Assembly: GCF_000334895.1 (NCBI RefSeq)
Contig: NZ_BAFM01000023.1
Coordinates: 1 to 42,948 of the forward strand
Direction: 5' to 3'
DNA length: 42,948 bases
Origin: Halococcus agarilyticus
GTDB lineage: Archaea > Halobacteriota > Halobacteria > Halobacteriales > Halococcaceae
In this document: positions 34,187 through 42,078 of the stretch, piece by piece
Numbering within the stretch: the first letter of the stretch is position 1
Layout of the letters: every line of letters begins with the position of its first letter
Program-made: the position numbers and the translations under genes
The notes under the pieces: model-generated
The model's input: only the letters and a program-made list of their open reading frames with translations
Database searches by the model: none
Told to the model about the DNA's origin: nothing

Positions 34187-35204
34187 TCAACAGAGGTACT
34201 CATAGATCTGCGGCGAGTTGAGCGCTGGCAGCGTCGTTGCGAGATATGTCTTGACGTCGTCGAGCGTTCGAAACAGCCAGTTGGCTTGAGCTTCTCTCAG
34301 CTGCCGCCAGCAGTTTTCGAGCGGATTCAGTTCCGGCGAATGTGGCGGCAAGAATTCCAGAAGCAGGCCGCCTCGGACGGCCTGCTTCTTCAGCGTCTTC
34401 GCGATGAAGTAGCGGGCGTTGTCCAAGACGATCACCAGCTTCTCACCGAATCTTGTTGTATCGCTCGATAAAGTGCTTGGCGACCTCAGCGTTGAACTGG
34501 TTCGGTGTGAGAGCAACGAATCGGTCGCCATCGTCGGTGACCGCACCCAGCATGTTCATACGCTTGCGAACGCCCGAGACTGCCGGTCTCGGGCGTGAGT
34601 TCACCGGGAACCAGCCACGTTTTTGCTCGGTGGCAACCGTCTGCATGTGCTGATCGATGGCGACGATGCGATAGCCCTCAGCCTTCAGCGTCGGCCACTT
34701 TTTTGAACTCCGCGCGCCACCTTCGTTGTACCTCGGGATCGGCCTTGTAGTGGATCGGCCGGGCTGTCTGGACGGACAGCCCGGCCTCGTGGAGCAGTCG
34801 TCGGCAGTGCTTTGAGGTTAGGTGATATCAAAGGTCTCCTCCAGAGACGTGCGTGCGAGCGCCGGCGACCACGCCGGCGCGTCGTACCCGACTTCGGTCG
34901 GCACAGCGTTCACCGCAGCCACGAAGCGTTGGTGGTTCTCACGGCTCAGCAATCGTGGTCGACCGGGGCGTGGGGTATCATGAAGCGCGGCATCGATGCC
35001 GCGCTCCGCGAACCGATCGTGCCAGTCGTAGACGGTCTGTTCGGGCACTCCGTATTTCGCTTCAATCTTTGCCGGTGAGAGTCCCAATTTGTATTCTAAC
35101 GCCGCAGTCAGACGCTTGACCGCCTTTGGGTCGGTTTCCTCAATGAACCGCTGGTGGAGGTGAGCCGTGCTCACCCCCGCCAGCTTGTCTCCACGCTTCG
35201 TCAT
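34187..35204 (-). pseudogene. IS630-family transposase of the outer element, multiply frameshifted
   Basis: The helix-turn-helix half starts at the ATG 35204 (MTKRGDKLAGVSTAHLHQRF) and includes KYGVPEQTVYDWHDRFAERG. Frame breaks occur near 34835 (after EETFDIT), near 34700 in a run of six A, and near 34445. The catalytic residues can still be read: VAIDQHMQTV, LVIVLDNARYF and NPLENCWRQL, down to the stop at 34187. Three lesions make it inactive. Confidence 0.88.
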
Positions 35205-35276
35205 GGATAAATAGAGGCGTTCAGAGAATATACCCTAAGCCGGAAGTCTTGACACAGTAGCGAAGCAGATACTGGT

Positions 35277-36301
35277 ATGGGCAAGAAGAGAACCAAGATC
35301 CCCGACCTGACGAAGGGTCGAGTCCGCGAGCAACTCGCGGACGAGACCGATCCGAAGGCGATCAAACGTCTCACCGCCGCTCGCGAATATCTGGAAGGGC
35401 TCTCTGGCGGTGAGATCGAAACGAAGTACAGGTGGGATCGCCAGACCGTCTACAACTGGCTCGATCGCTTCGAAGAGCGCGGCTTCGACGCCGCGCTCTA
35501 CGATGATTCCCGTCCCGGACGCCCCTCAGAACTCAGCAACCAACAGTTCGAGCAATTCACCGCTGTCCTCCACGAATTGCCTGAAGAAACCGGATACGAT
35601 GCCCCAGCAGCATGGAGTACAGCTCTCGCCCAACACTATCTCATCGAAGCATTCGACATCGGCTTCTCCCGCCGCCACGTCCGCCGATTGATGCACAAGA
35701 CCGGGGTCTCACCGAAGAGACCCCGGCCAGAACCAGCGTCTGCCGACGAAGAGGAGCGTGAAGAGTTCGAAGAGACAGTCGAAAAAAAGTAGGCTACCGT
35801 GACGAGGACGCGACAGTCGTCACGATTGATCAGACCCGCAAAGCGGTTGGTGCAGACCTCTACGCGGCGTGGTTCCCAGTTGGCGAGAGGCCGACCGTGG
35901 GCGTGTCGGTCTCTCGCGAAGGCGTAAATTTCCTTGGAGCAGTGACGGAGTACGGTGAAACGACGGTGCTGGAGTGTGGCGGATCGTTCACCGGCAAGGT
36001 GACGATCCGCTTTTTGGAGCACCTCCAAACGAAGTTCGGTGAGAAGCTGGTTGTGTTGTTGGATCAGGCGACGTACTTCACCGCCAGAGCGGTGAAGGAC
36101 TTCGTAGCCGAGGAACCGATCGAGTTGGTGTACTTCCCGACGGGATCACCAGACCTGAATCCGACTGAAGAATACTGGCGGCGGCTCAAACTCGTTCTCG
36201 GAAACCGCTACTTCGGTACTTGTGCTAAGATTCGATCAGCAGTTTGGTCAGCACTCGAATCGATCAGTCCACCAGGAGTGTATCAATATCTCTGTCTTTG
36301 A
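35277..36301 (+). CDS. IS630-family transposase made by -1 ribosomal frameshifting
   Basis: Frame 0 (35277-35792) gives a 171-residue DNA-binding protein with helix-turn-helix blocks (TDPKAIKRLTAAREY; KYRWDRQTVYNWLDRF) ending EETVEKK-stop. A slip of -1 at A AAA AAG (35783-35789) continues as VGYRDEDATVVTIDQTRKAV into the catalytic half, giving a 341-residue fusion, the usual IS630 length. Catalytic residues are Asp in TIDQ, Asp in VLLDQATYF and Glu in NPTEEYWRRLK. The short product alone could act as a repressor of transposition, as in other frameshifted insertion sequences; that is inference. It carries one extra Ala codon relative to copy A. Confidence 0.85.
35783..35824 (+). promoter_or_regulatory. 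Programmed -1 frameshift signal in IS630 copy B
   Basis: Slippery heptamer A AAA AAG at 35783-35789 in frame 0, TAG stop at 35790-35792, an 8-nt spacer, then a perfect 8-bp stem CGTGACGA (35798-35805) / TCGTCACG (35817-35824) with an 11-nt loop. All parts are conserved in copy A. Confidence 0.8.
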
Positions 36302-36330
36302 GTATATGAGCACTTCCGTGGATCCCTATA

Positions 36331-36880
36331 GCAATATAATCTCACATCTCAATTCGACACCGCCTACGGGGAGAACCATGGGTGAATATATTGACGCTAA
36401 GTCAGCGGTGAAGCAAGTATCACGCCGGAGTGCCCCTCTGTCAGCAATACGTCTCGAAATGGTCCGCTACACCACCCACATTCGTACATTGATCAACGAC
36501 CAGGGGACGACCCACCAGCACAACGCGATCAACAGGGGGAGTTCACTGAGCACTCAGCTGTCAGGCGAACTGAGACAAAAGGTGATAGAATCAATTGGAG
36601 AAAATTGTCCATCGATGGTTCGACTAATCATTCCTCTGAATAATTGTAGTGGAGGGCAGTCATCATACGAAACACGGGGAATCGTGATTCCAAAGCCAGG
36701 TATGGAATGGAAGGTACCATGGTACAGTAACCGATGCCACACCCAGCGACATCGACTTCGAAAAGTTCCATTATAAATGTTTGCTGTAGTGATTTTCAGT
36801 AGGGCAAAGACGCCATACCCATTTGGAAAACAGACTCGTCTCAGACAAATCTACGCTCTTGTGAATCACATTGTTGGTGA
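36331..36880. other. Unassigned AT-richer region with one doubtful ORF
   Basis: A plus-strand frame from the ATG at 36379 (MGEYIDAKSAVKQVSRRS) runs to 36776 (about 132 residues). It has little acidic character and no motif I know, and it may not be a gene. At its left edge, 36341-36364 is identical (inverted) to 20755-20778 upstream of the importer permease gene. GTACCATGGTAC near 36713 is a 12-bp palindrome. Confidence 0.3.
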
Positions 36881-36881
36881 G

Positions 36882-37567
36882 TCAAAGCACCTTCCGAAGA
36901 ACGTGTCTTAGGGCTTCGCGGCCAGGTTTGCGGTAGATTCGTCTTCGTAGCTGAAACGCTCTCAGATAGTGCGTGAGCTTGTCCTTTGAAACGCCTCGAT
37001 GAGGCGAGAGCCACGATCGCACCAGCGATCCGTGGCTTTCGCAGGTGTTTACATGAACGTCGCCATCGACGTACTCGTTGTTCGCGTGGATGACCGACTC
37101 GCGGTGAAACCGCTCGTCGTCATCCAGCGGATCATACGCCCGAAACCCATCGGTATAGACCGATAATGGCTCCTTCTCGCGGTTCGCGAGAAGGAGTCGA
37201 ACCGTTGATTCGTCCGCTGACTTCGCCGGCACGACGTACCGACTTCCAGTTCCGCGGTCAACAAGGGTGAACACTGGCGGTTTGTCACCCTCGTAGGTTC
37301 CACGCCCGCGCGTGGAAAGGCCTCGCGAGCGCGACGGACGGTCGCGCTCGCGGCCCTTCATCCCAGCTGAGACGTATAGTTCGTCGATCTCGACGGGACC
37401 GCGCAACTCGATTGAAGGCGCGTCGAGTGCTTTGGCGAAGCACTCGACACGGCGGTGGAGCGTCTTGTACGAGAGGTCGAGTTCAGCCGTGAGTTGGCGA
37501 ATACTGGTGTTGAACCGAACGAACGCGTAGATCGCGAAGAGCCACTCATCGAGCGCGATCTTCGCGT
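36882..37567 (-). pseudogene. IS1595-family transposase, catalytic part
   Basis: The minus frame is open from the edge of the inserted IS630-type element at 37567 (NAKIALDEWLFAIYAFVRFN) through RGPVEIDELYVSAGMKG (first Asp/Glu region), SVYTDGFRAYDPL (second Asp) and EYVDGDVHVNTCESHGSLVR (catalytic region ending in Asn/Glu/His) to the stop at 36882. The N-terminal zinc-ribbon part is at 38723-38927, so the gene was split by insertion. Joining the two at the TA leaves a frame mismatch, so there was probably a further lesion. Confidence 0.83.
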
Positions 37568-37569
37568 TA

Positions 37570-38720
37570 GTCCCTAGCGGAAGTTATGGGTGTAGGATGG
37601 GATCGGTGAGCAATGAGTGGCGACCGTCGTATCGAGATCGTGCGGCACCTGAGCGAGGAAGACCTTGACCGATTGCTCTCCGAGGCGGACGATGACAAAA
37701 TCGTCCGCCGTCTCACCTTCGTCAAAAATCTCTACGAGGGCGACATTCTAGAGGAAGCTGCCAACCGCGTCGGCAAGTCCCAATCAACCAGCAGCCGGTG
37801 GGCACGTCGCTGGAACGAGGGCGGCCTCGGACTCCTCACGCCGAACTTCGGGGCCGGCAGGCCCCCGAAGCTCGGCGAGGACGAGCAAGAAGAGTTGCTC
37901 GAACTCCTCCGAGAGGGCCAGCCCTGGAAATCACAGGAGGTTCAGTACCTTCTCAATGAAGAGTTCGACGTAGAGTACCATCCAGTCTACCTCGGAAAAT
38001 TCCTCAAAAAGCTCGGTCTCTCACGCGCGATACCACGAACAAAGCGCCCCTCTCGTCCCGAGAACGCCGAGGAGATTCTCGAAGAACACGTCGGAGACGC
38101 GTTCGACGAAGACACCGATGAGCCACACAACAAACAGGACGGTGATGACGAGGAAGGCTGGGTCGTCAACGACGATATCTGCACGGACGGCGGAACTGTC
38201 CTCGGCTTTTTCGATACATCCCAGCCACAGCCTTGGGACAACTCACAGCGGCTGTACTACGTCGATGACCCGCACATCACTCGACCGCTGGTTCGTCACG
38301 ACGAACCAACGGTCGGCTTCTACGCTCTCAACGGTGAGAGCGTGGTGAGCTTCCCCGAAAACCAGGAGAAAGAACAGATCTGTGACTGCCTCGAACGAGT
38401 CCGCGAGCAGAATCCGGGCAAGCGGATTCTGCTCGTCTTGGACAACTTCTCATCGCACATCTGCCCGTACACGCGCAGGCGCGCACATCAGCTTGGAATC
38501 GATCTCGTGTTCCTTCCTGTTGGCTCGCCGGATCTGAACCCGATCGAGCCGGTCTGGAAGAGTCTACGATGGGAAGCATCACCGCTCATCGTCGAGAGCG
38601 CGGAGGAATTCCGCGCTCTCGTCGCAGATCTGTTCGAGAGCCTTACTAATCGAATGAGTTTCGCCGTCTCGTGGATCGAGAACTTCCTTGCTCCTCATAT
38701 TCAGAAATTATCTTGATGAC
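37570..38720 (+). mobile_element. IS630-type element (about 1,151 bp) splitting the IS1595 element
   Basis: TA stands on both sides (37568-37569, 38721-38722) and the ends both begin GTC when read inward, with partial similarity further in (GTCCCTAGCGGAAGTTATG against GTCATCAAGATAATTTCTG). The single transposase gene fills almost all of it. Confidence 0.75.
37613..38716 (+). CDS. IS630-family transposase (367 residues, complete)
   Basis: N-terminal helix-turn-helix domain (about residues 20-100; EEAANRVGKSQSTSSRWARR and GAGRPPKLGEDEQEELLELL), a winged-helix part (YHPVYLGKFLKKLGLSRAIP), then the DDE core: GFFDTSQPQPWDNSQRLYYV with the presumed first Asp, ILLVLDNFSSH with the second, and GSPDLNPIEPVWKSLRW with Glu. 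No frameshift is needed, unlike the 341-residue IS630 type in this window. An acidic insert (DDEEGWVVNDD) precedes the core. The gene looks intact. The start ATG at 37613 gives MSGDRRIEIVRHLSEEDLDR. Confidence 0.88.
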   Translation: MSGDRRIEIVRHLSEEDLDRLLSEADDDKIVRRLTFVKNLYEGDILEEAANRVGKSQSTSSRWARRWNEGGLGLLTPNFGAGRPPKLGEDEQEELLELLREGQPWKSQEVQYLLNEEFDVEYHPVYLGKFLKKLGLSRAIPRTKRPSRPENAEEILEEHVGDAFDEDTDEPHNKQDGDDEEGWVVNDDICTDGGTVLGFFDTSQPQPWDNSQRLYYVDDPHITRPLVRHDEPTVGFYALNGESVVSFPENQEKEQICDCLERVREQNPGKRILLVLDNFSSHICPYTRRRAHQLGIDLVFLPVGSPDLNPIEPVWKSLRWEASPLIVESAEEFRALVADLFESLTNRMSFAVSWIENFLAPHIQKLS

Positions 38721-38722
38721 TA

Positions 38723-38927
38723 AATTTTGCGCGAAGATCGTGCGGGTCTTGTCGTTGAACGTGCGGTCACAATCCTTACACAGATACCGCTGAAAGGCTC
38801 TGTAGCTGCCGTACTTGATCACTGATGAGGATCGGCAGCGCGGGCACTGGAGGCCGTCGCGCCAGCGGACCTGCTCCAACAGGTCCGCAGCGCTCTCCTC
38901 CGTACTCAGTGCAGTAAATGGGAACAT
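38723..38927 (-). pseudogene. IS1595-family transposase, N-terminal zinc-ribbon part
   Basis: Starts MFPFTALSTEESAADLLEQV and carries the zinc ribbon CPRC...CKDC with RTFNDKTRTIFAQ, the conserved stretch leading into the catalytic domain. The frame is cut at the TA where the IS630-type element inserted; the rest is at 36882-37567. Confidence 0.83.
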
Positions 38928-38933
38928 CCTGCC

Positions 38934-38955
38934 GGGTGACGCGGGAGCGTCACCC
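38934..38955. repeat. Perfect 9-bp hairpin upstream of the IS1595 gene
   Basis: GGGTGACGC (38934-38942) pairs with GCGTCACCC (38947-38955) around a GGGA loop, just before the transposase ATG. It may block read-through transcription into the element or lie in its terminal region. Confidence 0.6.
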
Positions 38956-39075
38956 TTGCCCGCTATGCTTTCTCAGCCGCGGCTACTCCACCAACAATCT
39001 CCTTCACAAGAGCGCAAATCTATTCCAACGACTCCATGGATCTACTGGTCAACCGGGCCAGGATCTCTGAGAGAT

Positions 39076-39116
39076 TGCGAGGGACAGGATTTGAACCCGC
39101 GAACTCCTACGAGAGC
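39076..39116 (-). tRNA. 3' fragment of a tRNA-Leu-like gene (probable attachment site)
   Basis: The minus strand reads CTCTCGTAGGAG (a long variable arm as in tRNA-Leu), a T-arm with loop TTCAAAT closed by GCGGG/CCTGT, and the 3' acceptor strand CCCTCGC plus discriminator A. The D-arm, anticodon arm and 5' acceptor strand (expected GCGAGGG) are absent. Integrative elements that use tRNA genes leave exactly this kind of 3' fragment, so it is probably one att site of an integrated plasmid or provirus lying to one side. It is not a functional tRNA gene. Confidence 0.75.
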
Positions 39117-39329
39117 AAGGAATGAGAGCGGTCAACATAAGCGGCTGCACAGACCCAAAACGGCCTCCCGCTTGATCCGTCGCGATTTTACTCGTGCTTA
39201 GCTCTCTAAGCAAGAGTAACACGGTCCCAGTGGGCTTGAGTGCCGCGGCGATCGTCACTACGCCTTGGGACTCGATCGGTCCGCTGAGGAGATAAGGTGG
39301 CGCGCGACAACCACGTTTCGAGTGTAGCA
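39117..39329. other. Spacer beside the tRNA fragment
   Basis: No gene is recognised in either strand; short frames here lack acidic composition or motifs. Confidence 0.3.
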
Positions 39330-39520
39330 ATGGCGAACGACACACGCGATGAGGAAACCAAGCGGTTCGCGGAGAACTATCCAGGTAGAGGAGTCCACCG
39401 GGACGCTCGACGCTGCTGAGGGAAGCAACGACCGCCGAGAAGAGTCGGATGCGACCGAGACACCGCTTACCGCCGGTCCCGTCTCCTCGCCAAAGTGGGG
39501 CGTGTCGAGCGGCGCGAAGT
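39330..39520 (+). pseudogene. Decayed small acidic gene (plasmid/provirus type)
   Basis: Opens MANDTRDEETKRFAENYPG at the ATG 39330. The acidic continuation (STGTLDAAEGSNDRREESD, then ATETPLTAGPVSSPKWGVSS) is in another frame, so one frameshift lies near 39385. No family is recognised. Confidence 0.5.
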
Positions 39521-39573
39521 AGGGAAGTTCTTTGCTGTGGTCGGCCGCAGAGGACACACGAGTGAGTTCGCAC

Positions 39574-39841
39574 ATGAGCGAGTTCGCGCCCGGAGAGCTC
39601 CCGCACCCAGGCCACTCACTCGAAACGGCAAAGCGGTGCATCCGCGAATCGTGACGCACTCGGTGAGAACACGCGCGTCGGCGCGGTCGAAGCCTCGTGT
39701 GAGTTCACCCAGGCGATGCTGCCGGCGCTCGCGAGGGCCGTTGAGCACGAGGACATGACCAAGGAACTCGCCGAGATCCTCTCGATGTACGTGGTCGACG
39801 TCGAGTACGACGTGTCGATAGACGTTAACGTGCGCGAGTGA
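39574..39841 (+). pseudogene. Frameshifted small gene, about 89 codons
   Basis: Opens MSEFAPGELPHPGHSLETAK and RCIRES at the ATG 39574; one extra T near 39652 creates a stop. The continuation DALGENTRVGAVEASCEFTQ, AMLPALARAVEHEDMTKELA and EILSMYVVDVEYDVSIDVNV runs in the next frame to TGA at 39839-39841. The total length is a multiple of three plus one, consistent with a single inserted base. Function is unknown; such small acidic genes are common on haloarchaeal plasmids. Confidence 0.6.
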
Positions 39842-40027
39842 TCGAGGTTACGGTCCCGGCGATCACCGCGCCGGGGGCGACCCCCTCTCGCAGCACCCTC
39901 CAAGGCTCAGCGGCCGCTGTTCGTTGTCGACCGCGCCCCACAACTTCGGCGCGTAATTGTGGGATCGATCCCGCAACATCGGACCGCGGCGATCGGCCGG
40001 CCGCGCCGACCGCACGCCTGCTTTCGT

Positions 40028-40074
40028 TCTTACCAACACAATTAAGACGGTAGCCGTTGTGATTGTTGGTAAGA
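40028..40074 (+). promoter_or_regulatory. Inverted-repeat operator 1, next to the start of the 40076 gene
   Basis: TCTTACCAACA (40028-40038) and TGTTGGTAAGA (40064-40074) are perfect arms with a 25-nt spacer. The right arm ends one base before the ATG at 40076. The same core recurs at 40435-40483. Confidence 0.65.
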
Positions 40075-40075
40075 G

Positions 40076-40429
40076 ATGAACCGGACTGCACTCGACCCCG
40101 ACGCCCCCGAACCCGCACCGCCCGCCGATCTCGCGGCGTACGTCCACGAACCGATCGCCCGACAGGACAGCGAGACGCTCCGCGCGATCGCCGCGTGGTG
40201 TGAGGATCTCGCCGACCACCGCGACGCGCAACCGGTCGAGATCGACGAGGAGGACGAGCTCGTGGTCGACGTCGACGAGGACAGCGAGGAAACCGGCGTG
40301 GTCGTCTCGAAGCTTCAACTATGCGGCAAGGACTGCGACGGCTGTCCGCACGGCCCCTACGACTGGCTCGTCACCGGGTCCGGGGCCGATCGTGACTGGG
40401 AGTTCCTCGGCCGGACCGACGGGGGCTGA
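40076..40429 (+). CDS. Small acidic Cys-motif protein of unknown function
   Basis: A 117-residue, strongly acidic protein. The middle (DEEDELVVDVDEDSEETGVV) is an acidic strand-like stretch; the C-terminal part has C-G-K-D-C-D-G-C-P-H-G-P-Y (residues about 82-94), a possible metal-binding knuckle seen in small proteins of haloarchaeal plasmids and proviruses, then DWLVTGSGADRDWEFLG. I cannot name a function. The start is fixed by the operator-like repeat immediately upstream. Confidence 0.72.
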   Translation: MNRTALDPDAPEPAPPADLAAYVHEPIARQDSETLRAIAAWCEDLADHRDAQPVEIDEEDELVVDVDEDSEETGVVVSKLQLCGKDCDGCPHGPYDWLVTGSGADRDWEFLGRTDGG

Positions 40430-40434
40430 TTCGT

Positions 40435-40483
40435 TTCTTACCAACGCTTCCAGACTAATGCCGGTTCGAATTGTTGGTAAGAA
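40435..40483 (+). promoter_or_regulatory. Inverted-repeat operator 2
   Basis: TTCTTACCAAC (40435-40445) and GTTGGTAAGAA (40473-40483) are perfect arms with a 27-nt spacer. The last base of the right arm is the A of an ATG at 40483. Confidence 0.65.
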
Positions 40484-40513
40484 TGAGGCGGTCGGGCGGC
40501 GCGGCGGCGGCGC

Positions 40514-40897
40514 GTGCCGCTGCGAGAGGACGACGCTCACGCGTCTGTCTCATCCGCCGGCGTCCCGAACAGCCACCACTTCGCTCGTCGCCAGACCGGC
40601 GCGCGCGTACGCTCCTCGGCGACGGCACTGAATCCGCCGCTCCTCCTCAACGTACTCGACGAACTCGACGGGTCGCCGTCGGTCGCTGACCTGAATCCCG
40701 AGTACGGGGCTTCTGGACCGATCGCGACGGTTGCGTTCGCGGGGGAGTCCGACGAGGCCGCGGAGTGGCGCGAGGCCGACTCCGAGGCGCTCGCCGGGAT
40801 TGCGGCCGACCACGAGCTTCGGACCTACACGTATCCCCGCGAGCGGCTCCGGCACGTAGAGGACGCCGCCGACGACCAGGGAGGTGACCCACGGTGA
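40514..40897 (+). CDS. Small hypothetical protein (possible 5' frameshift)
   Basis: The frame ending at 40897 has a haloarchaeal acidic C-terminal part (LLLNVLDELDGSPSVADLNP; GESDEAAEWREADSEALAGI; DHELRTYTYPRERLRHVEDA). The ATG at 40483, placed next to operator 2, is in a different frame and gives an Arg-rich reading, so either translation begins at the GTG 40514 or a frameshift lies in the Ala/Arg-coding GC run. The family is not recognised. The stop overlaps the next start by 4 nt (GTGA). Confidence 0.5.
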   Translation: MPLREDDAHASVSSAGVPNSHHFARRQTGARVRSSATALNPPLLLNVLDELDGSPSVADLNPEYGASGPIATVAFAGESDEAAEWREADSEALAGIAADHELRTYTYPRERLRHVEDAADDQGGDPR

Positions 40898-41058
40898 GCG
40901 TGGTCGCGCGCGAGCGCCTTGTCGAGCGCGTCGAGAGGTACGTCGATCGGACCGACGACCCCACGCTCCCGGAAGTGCTGGGACGGTTCTTGCTCGACCC
41001 CGACGAGGAGAGCGACGAGCGCACCCAAAACAGGAACGGTACGAATCAGAATCACTGA
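40894..41058 (+). CDS. Very small acidic protein, 54 residues
   Basis: Starts GTG at 40894 (MSVVARERLVERVERYVDRT), continues DDPTLPEVLGRFLLDPDEES and DERTQNRNGTNQNH, and stops at 41056-41058. The GTGA overlap with the preceding gene suggests translational coupling. The ordered alternation in the first half predicts one amphipathic helix. No known function; typical of plasmid-borne small genes. Confidence 0.6.
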   Translation: MSVVARERLVERVERYVDRTDDPTLPEVLGRFLLDPDEESDERTQNRNGTNQNH

Positions 41059-41379
41059 TGTATCGGATGCCATTTACGGAAAATCTATGAATACGAATCT
41101 ACTGCACAAAACCCGGGTTCTGTCAAATTCCCTAAGGAGTCTAGTATGGTGAACAATAGTCAAATTACTGGGCGAAAATTGTAATTACTGTCTGAAGTCG
41201 TACGTGCGATGAGCCAAAAACGGCCATTCCGGCACATCGTCCCTGGCATTGAATCGGTTCCTTCTGTTTCGTGTCTTTAGCAAAGAATAGAAGGGTGCTT
41301 CAGCTATGGCCTGCTGACTACATGCTCTGTATCTTGCACGGCATTTCTGACAGCCACCGGAGAGTATACAAACCCGGGT
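41059..41379. other. AT-richer spacer, no gene seen
   Basis: Short frames on both strands lack recognisable features. The region may hold promoters for either side. Confidence 0.3.
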
Positions 41380-41729
41380 ATGGGTTTGATTACTAACCCC
41401 CATAGCAAGTGGACGGCGTACATCAAGACCACTAGCGCCGAGGACAACCCCGAGTATCCCGATGAGTCTCCCATCGGGCGGCTGCCGACTTCGATCACGT
41501 GGGGGACGTGTTCGCCGCCGGACCCGACGACTACAGCGTTGAGGCTGCGCCGGGTTCGTTCCAGCCGGTCGACGGCGTCGAGGCTCTCTACCAGTCCGGC
41601 GTCCCCGGCTCCCAGCAGGTGAGCGAGCGCCCGACGGTGACGTCAATGTTGGGATCGGACCTCAGTCTCGGTCAAGCACTCCAGCAGGGTGGCGAGTCGG
41701 CAATCGTGGCCCCGGCGTCCCTTATGTAA
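41380..41729 (+). pseudogene. Probable frameshifted gene of unknown function
   Basis: MGLITNPHSKWTAYIKTTSA, EDNPEYPDESPIGRLPTSIT is open from the ATG at 41380. After a run of five G near 41503, the acidic reading continues in another frame as GDVFAAGPDDYSVEAAPGSF, QPVDGVEALYQSGVPGSQQV and on to the stop at 41727-41729. The composition change and the G-run suggest a 1-nt indel in a once-intact gene of about 115 codons. It could be a structural or surface protein of the integrated element; no family is recognised. Confidence 0.4.
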
Positions 41730-41771
41730 CACACGAGCATCCCCGGATGACCACTCGTTACATAAGGGACG
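41716..41771. repeat. Perfect 15-bp inverted repeat with 26-bp spacer
   Basis: CGTCCCTTATGTAAC (41716-41730) and GTTACATAAGGGACG (41757-41771). The left arm covers the last codons and stop of the preceding frame. It could be a terminator-like hairpin, a recombinase site or the end pair of a tiny mobile element. Confidence 0.7.
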
Positions 41772-42078
41772 ACTGCGGTATCGGTAGACAGCGGCGCGGC
41801 CCGCCGACATGGACAACTCCAGCCGCCGGTTTTTGTGCTCCCCGAAGGAGTGAGGTGTCGAGAAGAACGAACGCACCCGAAGCGGTCGCAATTGGATCCG
41901 TAGAGCCTTGATCATGTACTCAGCAGGCGATCGCGTACACAGAAGCTTGAGAAGTACTGACCTCAAGAGCAGCGTAGGAGCCATCCCAACGACAAGGCTG
42001 CGCGTACGACCCGCCTCACCACGGTCGTCGGAATACTATCGTTATCCATAGATCATCCTGCAATTTCCCTGCCCTCAA
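41772..42078. other. Spacer, no gene seen
   Basis: Frames on both strands here are basic and without motifs, probably non-coding. No RNA gene is recognised. Confidence 0.3.

Larger units (their letters stand above)
35231..36304 (+). mobile_element. IS630-family element copy B (1,074 bp), apparently intact, nested in the outer IS630
   Basis: Ends read inward as TACCCTAAGCCGG (left) and TACTCAAAGACAG (right), with TA at 35229-35230 and 36305-36306. It is the sister of copy A at 5371-6440. Its transposase has no lesion other than the conserved frameshift site, so it may be active. Confidence 0.9.
34181..36328 (-). mobile_element. Outer IS630-family element (about 1,072 bp without its nested IS630 copy B)
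   Basis: The left end TAGGGATCAACAGAGG (34181 onward) and right end TAGGGATCCACGGAAG (read inward from 36328) form 24-bp terminal repeats with about 20 matches. TA flanks both sides (34179-34180, 36329-36330). Copy B sits just inside the right terminal repeat at a duplicated TA. Removing it leaves 1,072 bp, the normal IS630 length. Confidence 0.88.

Noticed and set aside
34690-34720. Run of A in the outer IS630 transposase as a second programmed frameshift site
   Set aside because: The needed shift is +1, no stop/stem arrangement is present and the gene has two other frame breaks, so a simple insertion is more likely.
36331-36364. Possible continuation of the lyase relic across the outer IS630 (a DVRLYC reading before the NATSSRAS block)
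   Set aside because: The same DNA also matches the importer promoter region at 20755-20796, and upstream the frame is blocked by stops; the short protein match may be chance.
36554-36742. 62-codon minus-strand ORF
   Set aside because: No motif, no acidic bias, no promoter or context support.
40028-40483. CRISPR-like repeat pair
   Set aside because: Only two units of inverted repeats 407 bp apart next to start codons; no regular repeat-spacer array exists anywhere in the window.
41643-41984. 113-codon minus-strand ORF
   Set aside because: Basic composition unlike haloarchaeal proteins, overlaps the 15-bp inverted repeat and has no recognisable domain.
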